Source: a virus. From it: DNA of 64,000 nucleotides. The DNA lies in the IMG/VR virus record IMGVR_UViG_3300032213_001813, positions 62,001 through 126,000 of that record; one strand, given 5' to 3'. Position numbers and translations under genes: made by a program. Numbering within the stretch: the stretch's first letter is position 1; each line of letters starts with the position of its first letter. This document shows, one piece after another, positions 43,254 through 51,329 of the stretch. The notes beneath the pieces are model-generated. The model was not told the DNA's origin, ran no database searches, and was given only the letters and a program-made list of their open reading frames with translations.

Positions 43254-43976
43254 CTAAAGTTTACTGCCTATACTTATTTTGAATATTCGGAAAGAATGTA
43301 TCCAATTAAGATGGCAAAAAAACAAATGCCTGAATTGTTTTCAGCAACACCATTATATAATACAAACGTAACATCAACTTGTCCATATACAAAATTAACA
43401 AAAATACTTAGATTAGATAATAAAACAATAAGGCATTGTGATGGTATTTTGGACTTATGGGCAAATTCTATGGTAGTGGTTGCACCATTTGATTTGGCAA
43501 TTAATATTAAAGATAATAAAGTAGAATTTACAACAACATATCCATCGGCATTGCAGGTTGTACAGCATGACCCCGCTCAATACAATAAAATGTTTCCAAA
43601 CTATGTTAATTTGAAATTCTTATCATCTTGGAGAATGTTTTCAAATAAAAATGTAAATTGTATGTTCACCCCAGCATTCTATCATATGGATGAAAGTATT
43701 CGTGAAGATGTGATAATTGCACCAGGTACCATAAATTATAAACTTGGACCGGATATCAATATTAATATGTTTGTTAAGAAACAATTTCTACAAAAGGTAA
43801 TTCACATTAAAGCAGGAACTCCATTGGTTTATATAACACCAATGACAACCGAACCATTTGAATTGGAAACCAAATTAATACCTAAAGAAAATTGGGAAAG
43901 TAGACATAGTGGTTTCTTTTCATTTAAATCAAATTACAAACAACATAAAATAGAAGAACATAACGAAAATAAATAA
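43221..43976 (+). CDS. Hypothetical protein, first of a tandem duplicate pair
   Basis: A 251-residue protein of unknown family. It shares with its neighbour the blocks CPYTKLTK, HCDGILDLW, APFDLAINIKDNKV, MFPNYVN, RMFSNK and FVKKQFLQKVIHIKAGTP. The N-terminus MFLKNLFKKKKL is lysine-rich. The dense conserved aromatic and Cys residues suggest a globular enzyme-like or binding domain. It has its own host-type promoter. Confidence 0.7.
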   Translation: MFLKNLFKKKKLKFTAYTYFEYSERMYPIKMAKKQMPELFSATPLYNTNVTSTCPYTKLTKILRLDNKTIRHCDGILDLWANSMVVVAPFDLAINIKDNKVEFTTTYPSALQVVQHDPAQYNKMFPNYVNLKFLSSWRMFSNKNVNCMFTPAFYHMDESIREDVIIAPGTINYKLGPDININMFVKKQFLQKVIHIKAGTPLVYITPMTTEPFELETKLIPKENWESRHSGFFSFKSNYKQHKIEEHNENK

Positions 43977-43979
43977 AAT

Positions 43980-44012
43980 ATGTTTTTAAAAAATCTATTT
44001 AAAAAGAAAAAG
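43980..44012 (+). repeat. 33-base direct repeat, copy 2
   Basis: Identical to 43221-43253. Confidence 0.9.
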
Positions 44013-44747
44013 TTAGAATTTACCGCATATACTTTCTTTGAATATGTACATAGATTGTATCCAATTGAAATGGCTAAACGTAAGATACCAAATTCATTTT
44101 CATCATTACCAAATTTTCATAGTGGTGCTGATAAAGTAACATGTCCATATACAAAATTAACAAAGGTTTGGAGAAATTTTAAAACAATTAAACATTGTGA
44201 TGGTATTTTAGATTTATGGTCAACTGCTATGATATTACCCGCACCATTTGATTTGGCAATTAATATTAAAGACAACAAAGTTACGTTTGAAACCGCACAA
44301 CCAAATGCATTATCGGTTGTTGTACACCAAGAGGCAATATATGGTGATATGTTTCCAAATTATGTGAATATGAAATTCATATCACCATATAGAATGTTTT
44401 CAAATAAGCACGTAAATTGTCTTTTAGTACCTGCATTTTATCATTTGGAAGATAATTTGAGGGAAGATTTAATAATACCAATGGGGGTTGTTAATTTTGC
44501 AATAGGACAGGAACTTAATATTAACTTTTTTGTTAAGAAGCAATTTCTACAAAAAGTAATTCATATTAAAGCAGGAACTCCAATGTATTATATTATACCA
44601 ATGACTGATGATGAATTTGATGTAAAATCAGAACTAATATCAAAAGAGGAATGGGATACTAAAAGTAGTTTTGCTTTTTCTTTCAAATCGCTTTACAAAA
44701 AATATAAGCAAGGAGAAAAAAGAAAAGCTAAAAATTTGGATAATTAA
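43980..44747 (+). CDS. Hypothetical protein, second of a tandem duplicate pair
   Basis: A 255-residue paralogue of the preceding gene, three bases downstream. The first 33 bases are identical in both genes, while the rest has diverged to roughly half identity, which suggests either gene conversion or selection on the start region. Function unknown. Confidence 0.7.
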   Translation: MFLKNLFKKKKLEFTAYTFFEYVHRLYPIEMAKRKIPNSFSSLPNFHSGADKVTCPYTKLTKVWRNFKTIKHCDGILDLWSTAMILPAPFDLAINIKDNKVTFETAQPNALSVVVHQEAIYGDMFPNYVNMKFISPYRMFSNKHVNCLLVPAFYHLEDNLREDLIIPMGVVNFAIGQELNINFFVKKQFLQKVIHIKAGTPMYYIIPMTDDEFDVKSELISKEEWDTKSSFAFSFKSLYKKYKQGEKRKAKNLDN

Positions 44748-44766
44748 AATATTATTCGTATATTTG
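44736..44766 (+). promoter_or_regulatory. Host-type promoter
   Basis: TTG at 44736-44738, 20-base spacer, TATATTTG at 44759-44766. The upstream half lies inside the end of the preceding gene. Spacer nearly identical to that at 11428. Confidence 0.78.
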
Positions 44767-44793
44767 TAACATTATAAACTAAAATAAATCAAT

Positions 44794-45006
44794 ATGAGCA
44801 AATTTTTTGAAGTAACAGTAGAAGTTGTAGTTGCCATGCAAAAGAATGGTAAGGAAAAGAAAAACAAAGAAATCTATTTAGTAGATGCACAATCCGTTAC
44901 TGAAGCAGAATCAAGAGTTGTACAAGACTTTACTGAAGCTGGTGTGCAAATTGAGTACAAAGTAAGTGGTGCAAAAGAAAGTAGAATCATTAGAGTTATT
45001 GAATAA
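44794..45006 (+). CDS. DUF4494-like protein
   Basis: A 70-residue protein matching the DUF4494 pattern: FEVTVEV, a Gly-Lys-rich turn, EIYLVDAQSVTEAESRV and a terminal beta strand RIIRVIE. I know this family from Bacteroidota genomes and their phages, which supports the host assignment. Function unknown. Confidence 0.72.
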   Translation: MSKFFEVTVEVVVAMQKNGKEKKNKEIYLVDAQSVTEAESRVVQDFTEAGVQIEYKVSGAKESRIIRVIE

Positions 45007-45263
45007 TGACGGTTGAAACTAAAATAGAAGAAACCAAAGAAGTAGTATTAAAGCGTGTACCGCCGGGGGATAGATGGTCTCCCGTTGGTTCACCATCTAC
45101 AACTTTGGAATCCCTAACGGATGCATTAGAATACCATTTTCAAAACAATGGAGAAACACAATTCTTTTTGGATGCTAGAAAAGGGACAGTTGAGATTATT
45201 AAAACGCAAGAAGTTAAGGTTGAGAAACCTGTAACTAAGTACTCCCTATATGGTGAGGAATAG
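45006..45263 (+). CDS. Hypothetical protein (85 aa)
   Basis: Starts on the last base of the preceding stop codon. Contains VPPGDRWSPVGSPSTTLESL and ends KPVTKYSLYGEE. Acidic, not recognised. Confidence 0.6.
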   Translation: MTVETKIEETKEVVLKRVPPGDRWSPVGSPSTTLESLTDALEYHFQNNGETQFFLDARKGTVEIIKTQEVKVEKPVTKYSLYGEE

Positions 45264-45279
45264 TGTAAAAACAAAAACA

Positions 45280-45292
45280 ATTATATTTATAT
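45280..45292 (+). promoter_or_regulatory. Candidate phage-specific promoter motif
   Basis: ATTATATTTATAT, 21 bases before the ATG at 45314. Confidence 0.45.
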
Positions 45293-45313
45293 TTAATAAA
45301 ACAAAAAACAATT

Positions 45314-45610
45314 ATGACAGGATTAATTATTGTAGTTGGGGTTATATTGGTAGCAGCATTGGTTACATATTTCCTAACTAAATCAGGCAAAATCAAAGAT
45401 GCGGATGGAAACGGAATTCCAGATGTAATCGAAGAAAAGGTAGAGGAAGTAGTAACGCAAACAAAAGCAAGAGCTAAGAGAGTTAAAGAAGAAGTTGCAG
45501 ATGTAGTAACTGCTACTAAAGAAGTTGTGAAGCAAGTAAAGGATGTTACTGATGCAGCTAAAGGAAAAGCTCCTATACGCAAAGGTAGAAAGCCATCTAC
45601 TAAAAAATAA
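45314..45610 (+). CDS. Small membrane-anchored protein with helical basic tail
   Basis: A 98-residue protein. One N-terminal membrane segment (LIIVVGVILVAALVTYFL), then DADGNGIPD, a calcium-binding-loop-like motif, a long helix of EEVVTQTKARAKRVKEEV type and a very basic end (RKGRKPSTKK). Function unknown; the basic tail could contact DNA or the membrane surface. Confidence 0.68.
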   Translation: MTGLIIVVGVILVAALVTYFLTKSGKIKDADGNGIPDVIEEKVEEVVTQTKARAKRVKEEVADVVTATKEVVKQVKDVTDAAKGKAPIRKGRKPSTKK

Positions 45611-45614
45611 TAGA

Positions 45615-45719
45615 ATGTTCGATAAACTTATTTTATTCGTCAAAATGTTACTAAATAGTAATCCTACAATTAAGGAAGCTAAAAAAACCATAGTAGTAAA
45701 GAAAAAGAAAAAGAAATAA
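45615..45719 (+). CDS. Very small basic protein (34 aa)
   Basis: ATG to TAA frame four bases after the previous stop, with a hydrophobic first half (FDKLILFVKMLL) and a Lys-only C-terminal run. Plausible as a gene because of its position, but too short for certainty. Confidence 0.4.
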   Translation: MFDKLILFVKMLLNSNPTIKEAKKTIVVKKKKKK

Positions 45720-45803
45720 TATGTAAGCCTTTTAAGGCAAATATTATTTAATAAGTTATTTCAATAGGTTACGTTGTAAGTTTTATATAAAATGTAACAA
45801 CAA

Positions 45804-45938
45804 ATGGCAAAGGCTAAAAGTTCAGTTGGTAACAGCAACAAAAAAGTAACTTTCGGAAAGAGAGGAAAAGGTAAAGCAAAGAAATCATTTTCTAAGTACG
45901 AAGAGAAACCAAAGAAATACAGAGGACAAGGAAGATAA
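45804..45938 (+). CDS. Small very basic protein (44 aa)
   Basis: Lys/Arg/Gly-rich protein beginning MAKAKSSVGNSNKK and ending KKYRGQGR. Similar tiny basic proteins occur in T4-like phages, possibly binding nucleic acid. Fills an otherwise empty gap. Confidence 0.5.
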   Translation: MAKAKSSVGNSNKKVTFGKRGKGKAKKSFSKYEEKPKKYRGQGR

Positions 45939-45949
45939 TACTTTTGAGT

Positions 45950-46108
45950 ATGAAGAATGAAAAGGCATATCTGAAAAAGATGATGTTTGATGAGATGGAG
46001 GAAGAAGAAAACCAACAACGTAAAACATCTAAAAGTAAAATGGGTAATAAACCCAAACCTATCTCAAAGAAACCACAACGAAAGGATAAGTGGGATAGTT
46101 TATCGTAA
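45950..46108 (+). CDS. Small charged protein (52 aa)
   Basis: ATG to TAA frame, acidic N-terminal helix (MKNEKAYLKKMMFDEMEEE) and basic C-terminus. Fits the tight gene spacing of the region. Chosen over a longer overlapping frame at 45987 whose composition is not gene-like. Confidence 0.5.
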   Translation: MKNEKAYLKKMMFDEMEEEENQQRKTSKSKMGNKPKPISKKPQRKDKWDSLS

Positions 46109-46119
46109 AATAAGTAGTT

Positions 46120-46530
46120 ATGAAAAAATGGTTATGGAGGGCATTGGGCCTGTTATTTGTAGGTTGTGCTTACATCGGAGCAATAATTCCCGGTGTACCA
46201 ATGACTACATTCGTTATATTGGCTGCTTGGGCATTCGCTAAGAGTTCACCCGCATTGAATGAGTGGTTACACACACATCCAACATTCTCCCCACATTTAA
46301 TCCGCTGGGAAGAGAAGAGTATTTATCCAACAAAAGTAAAGTATATAATGTTGATTAGTTGTATTGTAAGTTATACAATCATACTATTCACTATAACCAA
46401 ACCAGCCGCATTAATTGGTATTTGGGTATTTATGTGCTTTTGGTTGGTATGGGCTTGGAGATTTCCCGGTTCGGAAGCAGAGTGGGAACGTAGAAAGAAA
46501 GCAGGACAAAAAATCGGTTGGTTGAAGTAA
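46120..46530 (+). CDS. DUF454 (YbaN-like) inner-membrane protein
   Basis: A 136-residue membrane protein. The N-terminal LWRALGLLFVGCAYIGAIIP-GVP and LAAWAFAKSSPALNEWL blocks are typical of DUF454/YbaN. Two further membrane segments follow (about 86-101 and 106-122), and the C-terminus is charged. Function of the family is unknown; unusual in a phage. Confidence 0.82.
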   Translation: MKKWLWRALGLLFVGCAYIGAIIPGVPMTTFVILAAWAFAKSSPALNEWLHTHPTFSPHLIRWEEKSIYPTKVKYIMLISCIVSYTIILFTITKPAALIGIWVFMCFWLVWAWRFPGSEAEWERRKKAGQKIGWLK

Positions 46531-46931
46531 TGAAAATACATCCACCACATAAAGTATATGTTAGTAAAAGTCCTATACATGGGTATGGGGTTTTTGCTAA
46601 CGAACGCATTTATGAGGGTGAGGTAATTGAAGAAACTCCACTATTGGATTTAGAAATATCACAGGGAGAATCCACTTCCCTAATGATTGATTATCGATTC
46701 AATTGGCCACAAGGTAGTGGTGGTAATTGGGAAAAGCAAGTTCTACCTTGGGGATATGGTTGTATATATAATCATTCCAATGAAGCAAACGCATTTTGGA
46801 GGTCTAATTTGGAAAAACAAACATTTGAATTTGTTGCCAATAGAGTGATAGATAAGGATGAAGAGATATGTACATACTATGGTGGTGTTTCATATTGGGA
46901 GGATGGTAGAACAAATACTGAAGTAAAATAA
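46530..46931 (+). CDS. SET-domain protein (lysine methyltransferase-like)
   Basis: A 133-residue SET domain. The ATG at 46530 is preferred because it overlaps the previous stop (TAATG). The N-terminal SPIHGYGVFANERIYEGEVI, the central CIYNHSNEANA (NHS motif) and the terminal DEEICTYYGG (the ExxxxYY/F-G element) are the SET core, which binds SAM and forms the knot. It may methylate a host or phage protein lysine. Confidence 0.87.
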   Translation: MKIHPPHKVYVSKSPIHGYGVFANERIYEGEVIEETPLLDLEISQGESTSLMIDYRFNWPQGSGGNWEKQVLPWGYGCIYNHSNEANAFWRSNLEKQTFEFVANRVIDKDEEICTYYGGVSYWEDGRTNTEVK

Positions 46932-46959
46932 AAAAAACCTATATTTAATTGAAAATATA

Positions 46960-47136
46960 ATGGCTAATAAAATGACTACAACAGAAAGAATCTCCGATAT
47001 TATTGCAATGTTGGAAGATGGAATTTCATTCGAAGACTGGGGGGCAATTGAGGGGGCTGTGAAGGAGTTAAATTTCTTATATGAGGAAATGGACTCATCT
47101 TTCCCTTTGGATAACTACGAAAACGAATTCGAATAA
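46960..47136 (+). CDS. Small acidic protein (58 aa)
   Basis: ATG to TAA frame in the gap before the MoxR/VWA module, with a helical start (TTERISDIIAMLEDGISF) and an acidic end. No family recognised. A partial copy of the phage motif (TATATTTAATT, 46940-46950) lies just upstream. Confidence 0.55.
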   Translation: MANKMTTTERISDIIAMLEDGISFEDWGAIEGAVKELNFLYEEMDSSFPLDNYENEFE

Positions 47137-47156
47137 AAATAAATATCACAAAAGAC

Positions 47157-47187
47157 TTGACTTTTTGATTGGAATTACATATCTTTA
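47157..47187 (+). promoter_or_regulatory. Host-type promoter
   Basis: TTG at 47157-47159, 20-base spacer, TATCTTTA at 47180-47187. Upstream of a 29-codon frame at 47215. Confidence 0.65.
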
Positions 47188-47214
47188 CTATGTAATAAAA
47201 ATCAATATTGTCCT

Positions 47215-47304
47215 ATGAATGACCAATCGGTAACTGACCAGCAAATTGAGGAGGCTGAAATCCTTAACACTTATTTACTACAATGCAATATTTTGGGATA
47301 TTAA
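47215..47304 (+). CDS. Possible 29-residue peptide
   Basis: Short ATG to TAA frame beginning MNDQSVTDQQIEEAE, between two host-type promoters. It may be a leader peptide or a small gene; coding status is uncertain. Confidence 0.35.
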   Translation: MNDQSVTDQQIEEAEILNTYLLQCNILGY

Positions 47305-47324
47305 AAAAATATTTCACAAAAAGC

Positions 47325-47355
47325 TTGTTTATATCAATTTTTTTTCGTAGTTTTA
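47325..47355 (+). promoter_or_regulatory. Host-type promoter of the VWA gene
   Basis: TTG at 47325-47327, 20-base spacer, TAGTTTTA at 47348-47355; start codon at 47381. Confidence 0.6.
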
Positions 47356-47380
47356 CTATGTACTTAAAGATAACCCCATT

Positions 47381-49537
47381 ATGACTAAATACACTTCTTA
47401 CGGAAACTCTTCTTGGTGGTTGAAACCATTCACCACTACCTCTGAATTTGAAGATGAATTCTTATCCGAAAAAGAGATTGTTTCTAAAAACCTTTATAAG
47501 TTGGCAGCCAATCGTAGAGCGATTTCCAACTTCGTTTCCATTGTAACTGGTAAAAACATCCCCGTTCGTTTCTCCACTAAAGGTGATTCTTATACGGATG
47601 GTGAGACAGTTACCATTTCTTCTAAAATTACTGACCCTGCCGAATTTGATGTGGCAGTTGGTTTAGCATTGCATGAAGGTTCTCACATTAAGTTATCCAA
47701 CTTCAAAGCCTTACAAAATCTGGCAAATGAAATCAATAAGATTACCAATTATGGTGATTTAGATGATTTGGCTAAAACAAAAGATGTGACTACATTACGA
47801 ACTATCAAAGATATCCTTAACTGGGTAGAAGATAGACGTATTGACCAATTCATTTATAGTTCAGCTCCCGGTTATAGAGAGTATTATCGTTCAATGTATG
47901 ATAAGTACTTTAATGACCCTTTAATTGATAAAGGACTTCAATCAGAAACTCTTACTGAAGAGACAATTGATTCTTATATGTTCCGTTTGATTAACTTACA
48001 ATCCAAATACACAAAGTTGAACGGATTGAAAGCTCTTCCGGCAATCTCTAAGGTGGCTAACCTTAATAACATCTCTCGTTTGAAATCTACGGAAGATGCG
48101 TTGGTAGTTGCAGTTGATATCTTCAAATTGATTCTTAACGCTTTACCTGATGTAACTCCATCAAACTCACAAAGTGGTGATGATGGTGAAGGTGAGAGTG
48201 GTGAGGGGCAAGAAGGAGAAGGACAGGGTGGTTCTGAAGGTGACGGTTCTGAAGGTGATGGTAATGAGAACGGACAAACCCAAATGAGTGGTGATATGGA
48301 TGGTGATGGTGATGGTGATGGAATGGGTTCTGATATGGAAGCTGAAGGTAGTTCAAATGGAGGTTCTTATTCAGAATCAAAATCGAAAGAATCTAACTCA
48401 ACTGCATCTGGTTCTACTTCAAAATCTAAAGGTGGTACTCCTACTGAATTATCAGATAAGCAGAAGAAAATGCTTGAAAAGAAAATTCAAAAGCAGAAGG
48501 ATTTTATGAATGGTGATATTAAGAAAGCAACTGTTACTAAAACGGAGCAATCTACATTAGATACCATTGAGCAATCAGGCGCTGAAACCAAAGTGGTTGG
48601 ACAAGATGTGAAAAACCATTGGGGTGTAGTTCAAAAAGGTATTGAGTGTATCTTAGTTAAGAAAATGACTAGAGCATTGATGGAAACGGATGAATTCCCA
48701 CTTACAAATAGAATGTGGGATGCTGATTTACGTTCTTATAAATTACATAACTCTTACCAAACTGAAGTTGAGGAAGGGATTCGTTTGGGTACTGTTTTAG
48801 GTAAGAGATTACAAACTCGTTCTGAAAGTAGAGAAACAATCTTCAATCGCCAAAAGGTTGGTAGAATGGATAAACGAATGGTTTCTTCATTAGGATTCGG
48901 AAACGAAAACGTTTTCTTCACTAAAGAGATTGATGCTTACAAAAAAGCTAACCTACACATTTCGGTTGATGCTTCTGGTTCAATGCATGGTGATAAGTGG
49001 AGAAAAACTTTGACTAACGTAGTAGCATTGTGTAAAGCAGTGGATATGATTTCTAACCTTAACATTCAGGTTACATTCCGTACCACTTCTAACGCTGAAC
49101 TTCCTTATGTGGTTGTTGCTTACGATTCACGTGTTGATAAGTTTATGAAAGTTAAAACCTTATTCCCATCATTAACTGCCGGAGGTACTACTCCTGAAGG
49201 TTTGTGTTTTGAGGCTCTGATGAAAGAAATGGTTGCAACTGGAACTGATTCTGATTCTTACTTCTTAAACATTTCAGATGGTGAACCATACTTTGGTGGT
49301 CGTGGGATGGATTATTCGGGTCAGGCAGCAGCATCCCACACTAAAAAGATGGTGGATAAGATTGCCGGAATGGGAATCAAAGTTCTTTCTTACTTTGTGG
49401 CTGACCACAATATGGGAGAAGCATCTCAATCAGGCAGAATCTTTAGAAGTTGTTACGGGAAAGCCGCCAAATACATTAACGTTACCAATGTGGTAGAAGT
49501 AACAAAGACTATGAACGGATTGTTTATGGAAAAATAA
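47381..49537 (+). CDS. VWA-domain protein with N-terminal metallopeptidase-like domain (CobT/DUF2201-like)
   Basis: A 718-residue protein in three parts. Residues about 30-250 hold HEGSH (98-102), an HExxH-type zinc site, and WVEDRRID (near 150), which resembles the EDxRxE element of such domains. Residues about 260-360 are a low-complexity Gly/Glu/Asp/Ser region. The C-terminal part has a von Willebrand A domain with an intact MIDAS: SVDASGSMHG (near 527-536), GGTTPEG and ISDGEP. VWA proteins of this type work with MoxR ATPases, one of which is encoded downstream, usually to remodel or insert a metal into a target protein. Confidence 0.85.
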   Translation: MTKYTSYGNSSWWLKPFTTTSEFEDEFLSEKEIVSKNLYKLAANRRAISNFVSIVTGKNIPVRFSTKGDSYTDGETVTISSKITDPAEFDVAVGLALHEGSHIKLSNFKALQNLANEINKITNYGDLDDLAKTKDVTTLRTIKDILNWVEDRRIDQFIYSSAPGYREYYRSMYDKYFNDPLIDKGLQSETLTEETIDSYMFRLINLQSKYTKLNGLKALPAISKVANLNNISRLKSTEDALVVAVDIFKLILNALPDVTPSNSQSGDDGEGESGEGQEGEGQGGSEGDGSEGDGNENGQTQMSGDMDGDGDGDGMGSDMEAEGSSNGGSYSESKSKESNSTASGSTSKSKGGTPTELSDKQKKMLEKKIQKQKDFMNGDIKKATVTKTEQSTLDTIEQSGAETKVVGQDVKNHWGVVQKGIECILVKKMTRALMETDEFPLTNRMWDADLRSYKLHNSYQTEVEEGIRLGTVLGKRLQTRSESRETIFNRQKVGRMDKRMVSSLGFGNENVFFTKEIDAYKKANLHISVDASGSMHGDKWRKTLTNVVALCKAVDMISNLNIQVTFRTTSNAELPYVVVAYDSRVDKFMKVKTLFPSLTAGGTTPEGLCFEALMKEMVATGTDSDSYFLNISDGEPYFGGRGMDYSGQAAASHTKKMVDKIAGMGIKVLSYFVADHNMGEASQSGRIFRSCYGKAAKYINVTNVVEVTKTMNGLFMEK

Positions 49538-49560
49538 TTAAAAAATAAATGGGGATTTGT

Positions 49561-49591
49561 TTGGAATTCTCATTTATTTTACCTATCTTTA
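49561..49591 (+). promoter_or_regulatory. Host-type promoter
   Basis: TTG at 49561-49563, 20-base spacer, TATCTTTA at 49584-49591; start codon at 49637. Confidence 0.7.
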
Positions 49592-49636
49592 TTATGTGGT
49601 GCTGGAGTTAGTACCACTTCACTAAAACCCCCTATT

Positions 49637-49882
49637 ATGAGTTACATTAAGTTTGATAGACACGCTAATATGACTTCGGAAACCCGAAGAGAAATTATGG
49701 ACATCCTGAAAGAGGTTGATTTCAATACTGGATTTGACCTTATGAATATGTTGTACGGATTATTCGATGGCTACCTTTATGATGATTTACTTCCAGTAAC
49801 TCAAAACGCTGATTCTACACTTTACAATAGAGTAAAGGAGGTAGTTTCAACCATCAAAAAATATCCAAAAATAAATGGATAA
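49637..49882 (+). CDS. Hypothetical protein inside the MoxR/VWA module (81 aa)
   Basis: Small acidic helical protein (MSYIKFDRHANMTSETRRE, then DILKEVDFNTGFDLMNMLYG). It has its own host-type promoter and lies between the VWA and MoxR genes, so it may be a module subunit or regulator. No family recognised. Confidence 0.65.
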   Translation: MSYIKFDRHANMTSETRREIMDILKEVDFNTGFDLMNMLYGLFDGYLYDDLLPVTQNADSTLYNRVKEVVSTIKKYPKING

Positions 49883-49886
49883 AAGC

Positions 49887-49917
49887 TTGACATTCTCAAT
49901 AATTTTACTTATCTTTA
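49887..49917 (+). promoter_or_regulatory. Host-type promoter of the MoxR gene
   Basis: TTG at 49887-49889, 20-base spacer, TATCTTTA at 49910-49917; start codon at 49956. Confidence 0.7.
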
Positions 49918-49955
49918 ATATATAATTAAGAAACACACATTTAACCCCAATTGTT

Positions 49956-51146
49956 ATGAAATCTGAAAAATCCCCTCTTGTTTTCAAAGTACAAAAATTT
50001 GGTAACTCATTCAAAATGATTAATACCGCCGGTAAAAAGGTAGGTACATTAGGTGTAGGTACTGTAACTCGTAAGAACGCTTACGAAGCTGGTAAAGCTC
50101 TCCGCCAGGTTGTTGGTAAGGGAGGCAAAATCTCATATCGTTCTGTACCAATGAGTGAATACTCTAATTTAGTTGCTCCGTTAAAAACTAACGCGGAGGT
50201 TAATGTTGAGGTGAAAAAGACTCACGAAGATATTAAGAACTTCATCCACAACAAATCGGTGGAATTGAAGCCCGAATCAATCGTAATGACTGATTTGAAA
50301 TGGAAGTACCTTATTCGTTCCGCAGTTCGTGCGAAGAACATTATGATGACCGGACCTGCTGGTTGTGGTAAAACTATGGCCGCTAAGGCTTTGGTTAAGG
50401 GATTAAATCGTCCTGATTACTACTTTAACTTAGGAGCTACGCAGGATGCTAGAGCAACCTTAATTGGTAACACTCACTTCGATTCTAAGAAGGGTACGTT
50501 CTTCTCCGATTCGGCATTCGTTAAAGCAATCAAAACCGAAAATGCGGTTATCTTATTAGATGAGTTAAGTAGAGCACACCCTGATGCTTGGAATATCTTA
50601 ATGACAGTGTTAGACCAGGGCCAACGTTACTTACGTTTGGATGAGGCGGAAGGTTCTCCAATCGTTAATGTGGCTGAAGGTGTAACTTTCATCGCTACCG
50701 CCAACATTGGTACTGAATATACATCAACGCGTGTTATGGACCGTGCCATCTTAGACCGATTCACAATCATCGAAATGGATGTTTTGAATCAGGAGCAGGA
50801 ATTCGGATTATTAAAGTATATGTATCCAGAAGTTTCCGATGAAGACTTGACAGCTGTGGCTGAAATCGCTCACCACACACGTGAGATTTCTAAAGGTGAG
50901 ACGGGTAAATTAACTAATATGATTTCCACTCGTGCTAGTGTGGAGTTCGCTGGGTTGATTTATGATGGTTTCAATTTGTTCGAAGCAGCTGAGATTTCGG
51001 TTTTCCCATTCTTCTCTACGGATGGTGGTGTGGATTCTGAAAGAACTTATATTACTCAATTAGTTCAGAAGTATGTGAAGGATGATAAAGCTGATGAGGC
51101 GTTATTCTCTGAACCAACCGATGATTCTGAAAGCATTGTTTGGTAA
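49956..51146 (+). CDS. MoxR-type AAA+ ATPase (CbbQ/NorQ-like)
   Basis: A 396-residue ATPase. Walker A GPAGCGKT (133-140), Walker B VILLDE (198-203), sensor-1 Asn250 in ATAN and the arginine finger in RAILDRF (R268) are intact. MoxR ATPases act with VWA partners, here the protein encoded at 47381, to remodel client proteins. Residues 1-110 form an extra N-terminal region with a compact beta-rich start (FKVQKFGNSFKMINTAGKK), perhaps for client binding. Transcription ends at the strong hairpin downstream. Confidence 0.9.
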   Translation: MKSEKSPLVFKVQKFGNSFKMINTAGKKVGTLGVGTVTRKNAYEAGKALRQVVGKGGKISYRSVPMSEYSNLVAPLKTNAEVNVEVKKTHEDIKNFIHNKSVELKPESIVMTDLKWKYLIRSAVRAKNIMMTGPAGCGKTMAAKALVKGLNRPDYYFNLGATQDARATLIGNTHFDSKKGTFFSDSAFVKAIKTENAVILLDELSRAHPDAWNILMTVLDQGQRYLRLDEAEGSPIVNVAEGVTFIATANIGTEYTSTRVMDRAILDRFTIIEMDVLNQEQEFGLLKYMYPEVSDEDLTAVAEIAHHTREISKGETGKLTNMISTRASVEFAGLIYDGFNLFEAAEISVFPFFSTDGGVDSERTYITQLVQKYVKDDKADEALFSEPTDDSESIVW

Positions 51147-51172
51147 TGGTTGGGGGGTTAGCCATACCAAAC

Positions 51173-51205
51173 AGGTGGGGGGTTCATTCCTCCCACCTTT
51201 CTTAT
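51173..51205 (+). terminator. Strong GC-rich terminator after the MoxR gene
   Basis: A 10-bp stem, 51173-51182 (AGGTGGGGGG) pairing with 51189-51198 (CCTCCCACCT) with one G-T pair, a six-base loop and a following T-rich tract. It is much more GC-rich than its surroundings. Confidence 0.88.
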
Positions 51206-51227
51206 TAACCCAAAATATTAAAAAATT

Positions 51228-51311
51228 ATGAAAGAAATTAAAACACCATTAGTACTTTTTATAGTTGGATTCGCTTTATGCTTTTTGGTATTGCACTGTG
51301 CAACTATGTAA
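51228..51311 (+). CDS. Tiny membrane peptide (27 aa)
   Basis: ATG to TAA frame with a single hydrophobic helix (LVLFIVGFALCFLVLHC). Located between the terminator and folE. Could be a small membrane protein; coding status is uncertain. Confidence 0.4.
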   Translation: MKEIKTPLVLFIVGFALCFLVLHCATM

Positions 51312-51329
51312 TATAAATCTAAATAAAAT

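Noticed and set aside
45727-45738. Perfect palindrome GCCTTTTAAGGC as a terminator
   Set aside because: No T-run follows; the stem is only five pairs around two bases. It may be chance or a protein-binding site.
45987-46241. 84-residue + strand frame
   Set aside because: It overlaps two better frames (45950-46108 and the DUF454 gene) and has a Cys/Arg/Ile-rich composition without a family pattern.
48135-48380. His-rich minus-strand frame that looks like a metal-binding protein
   Set aside because: It is the complement of the Gly/Asp/Glu low-complexity linker of the VWA gene.
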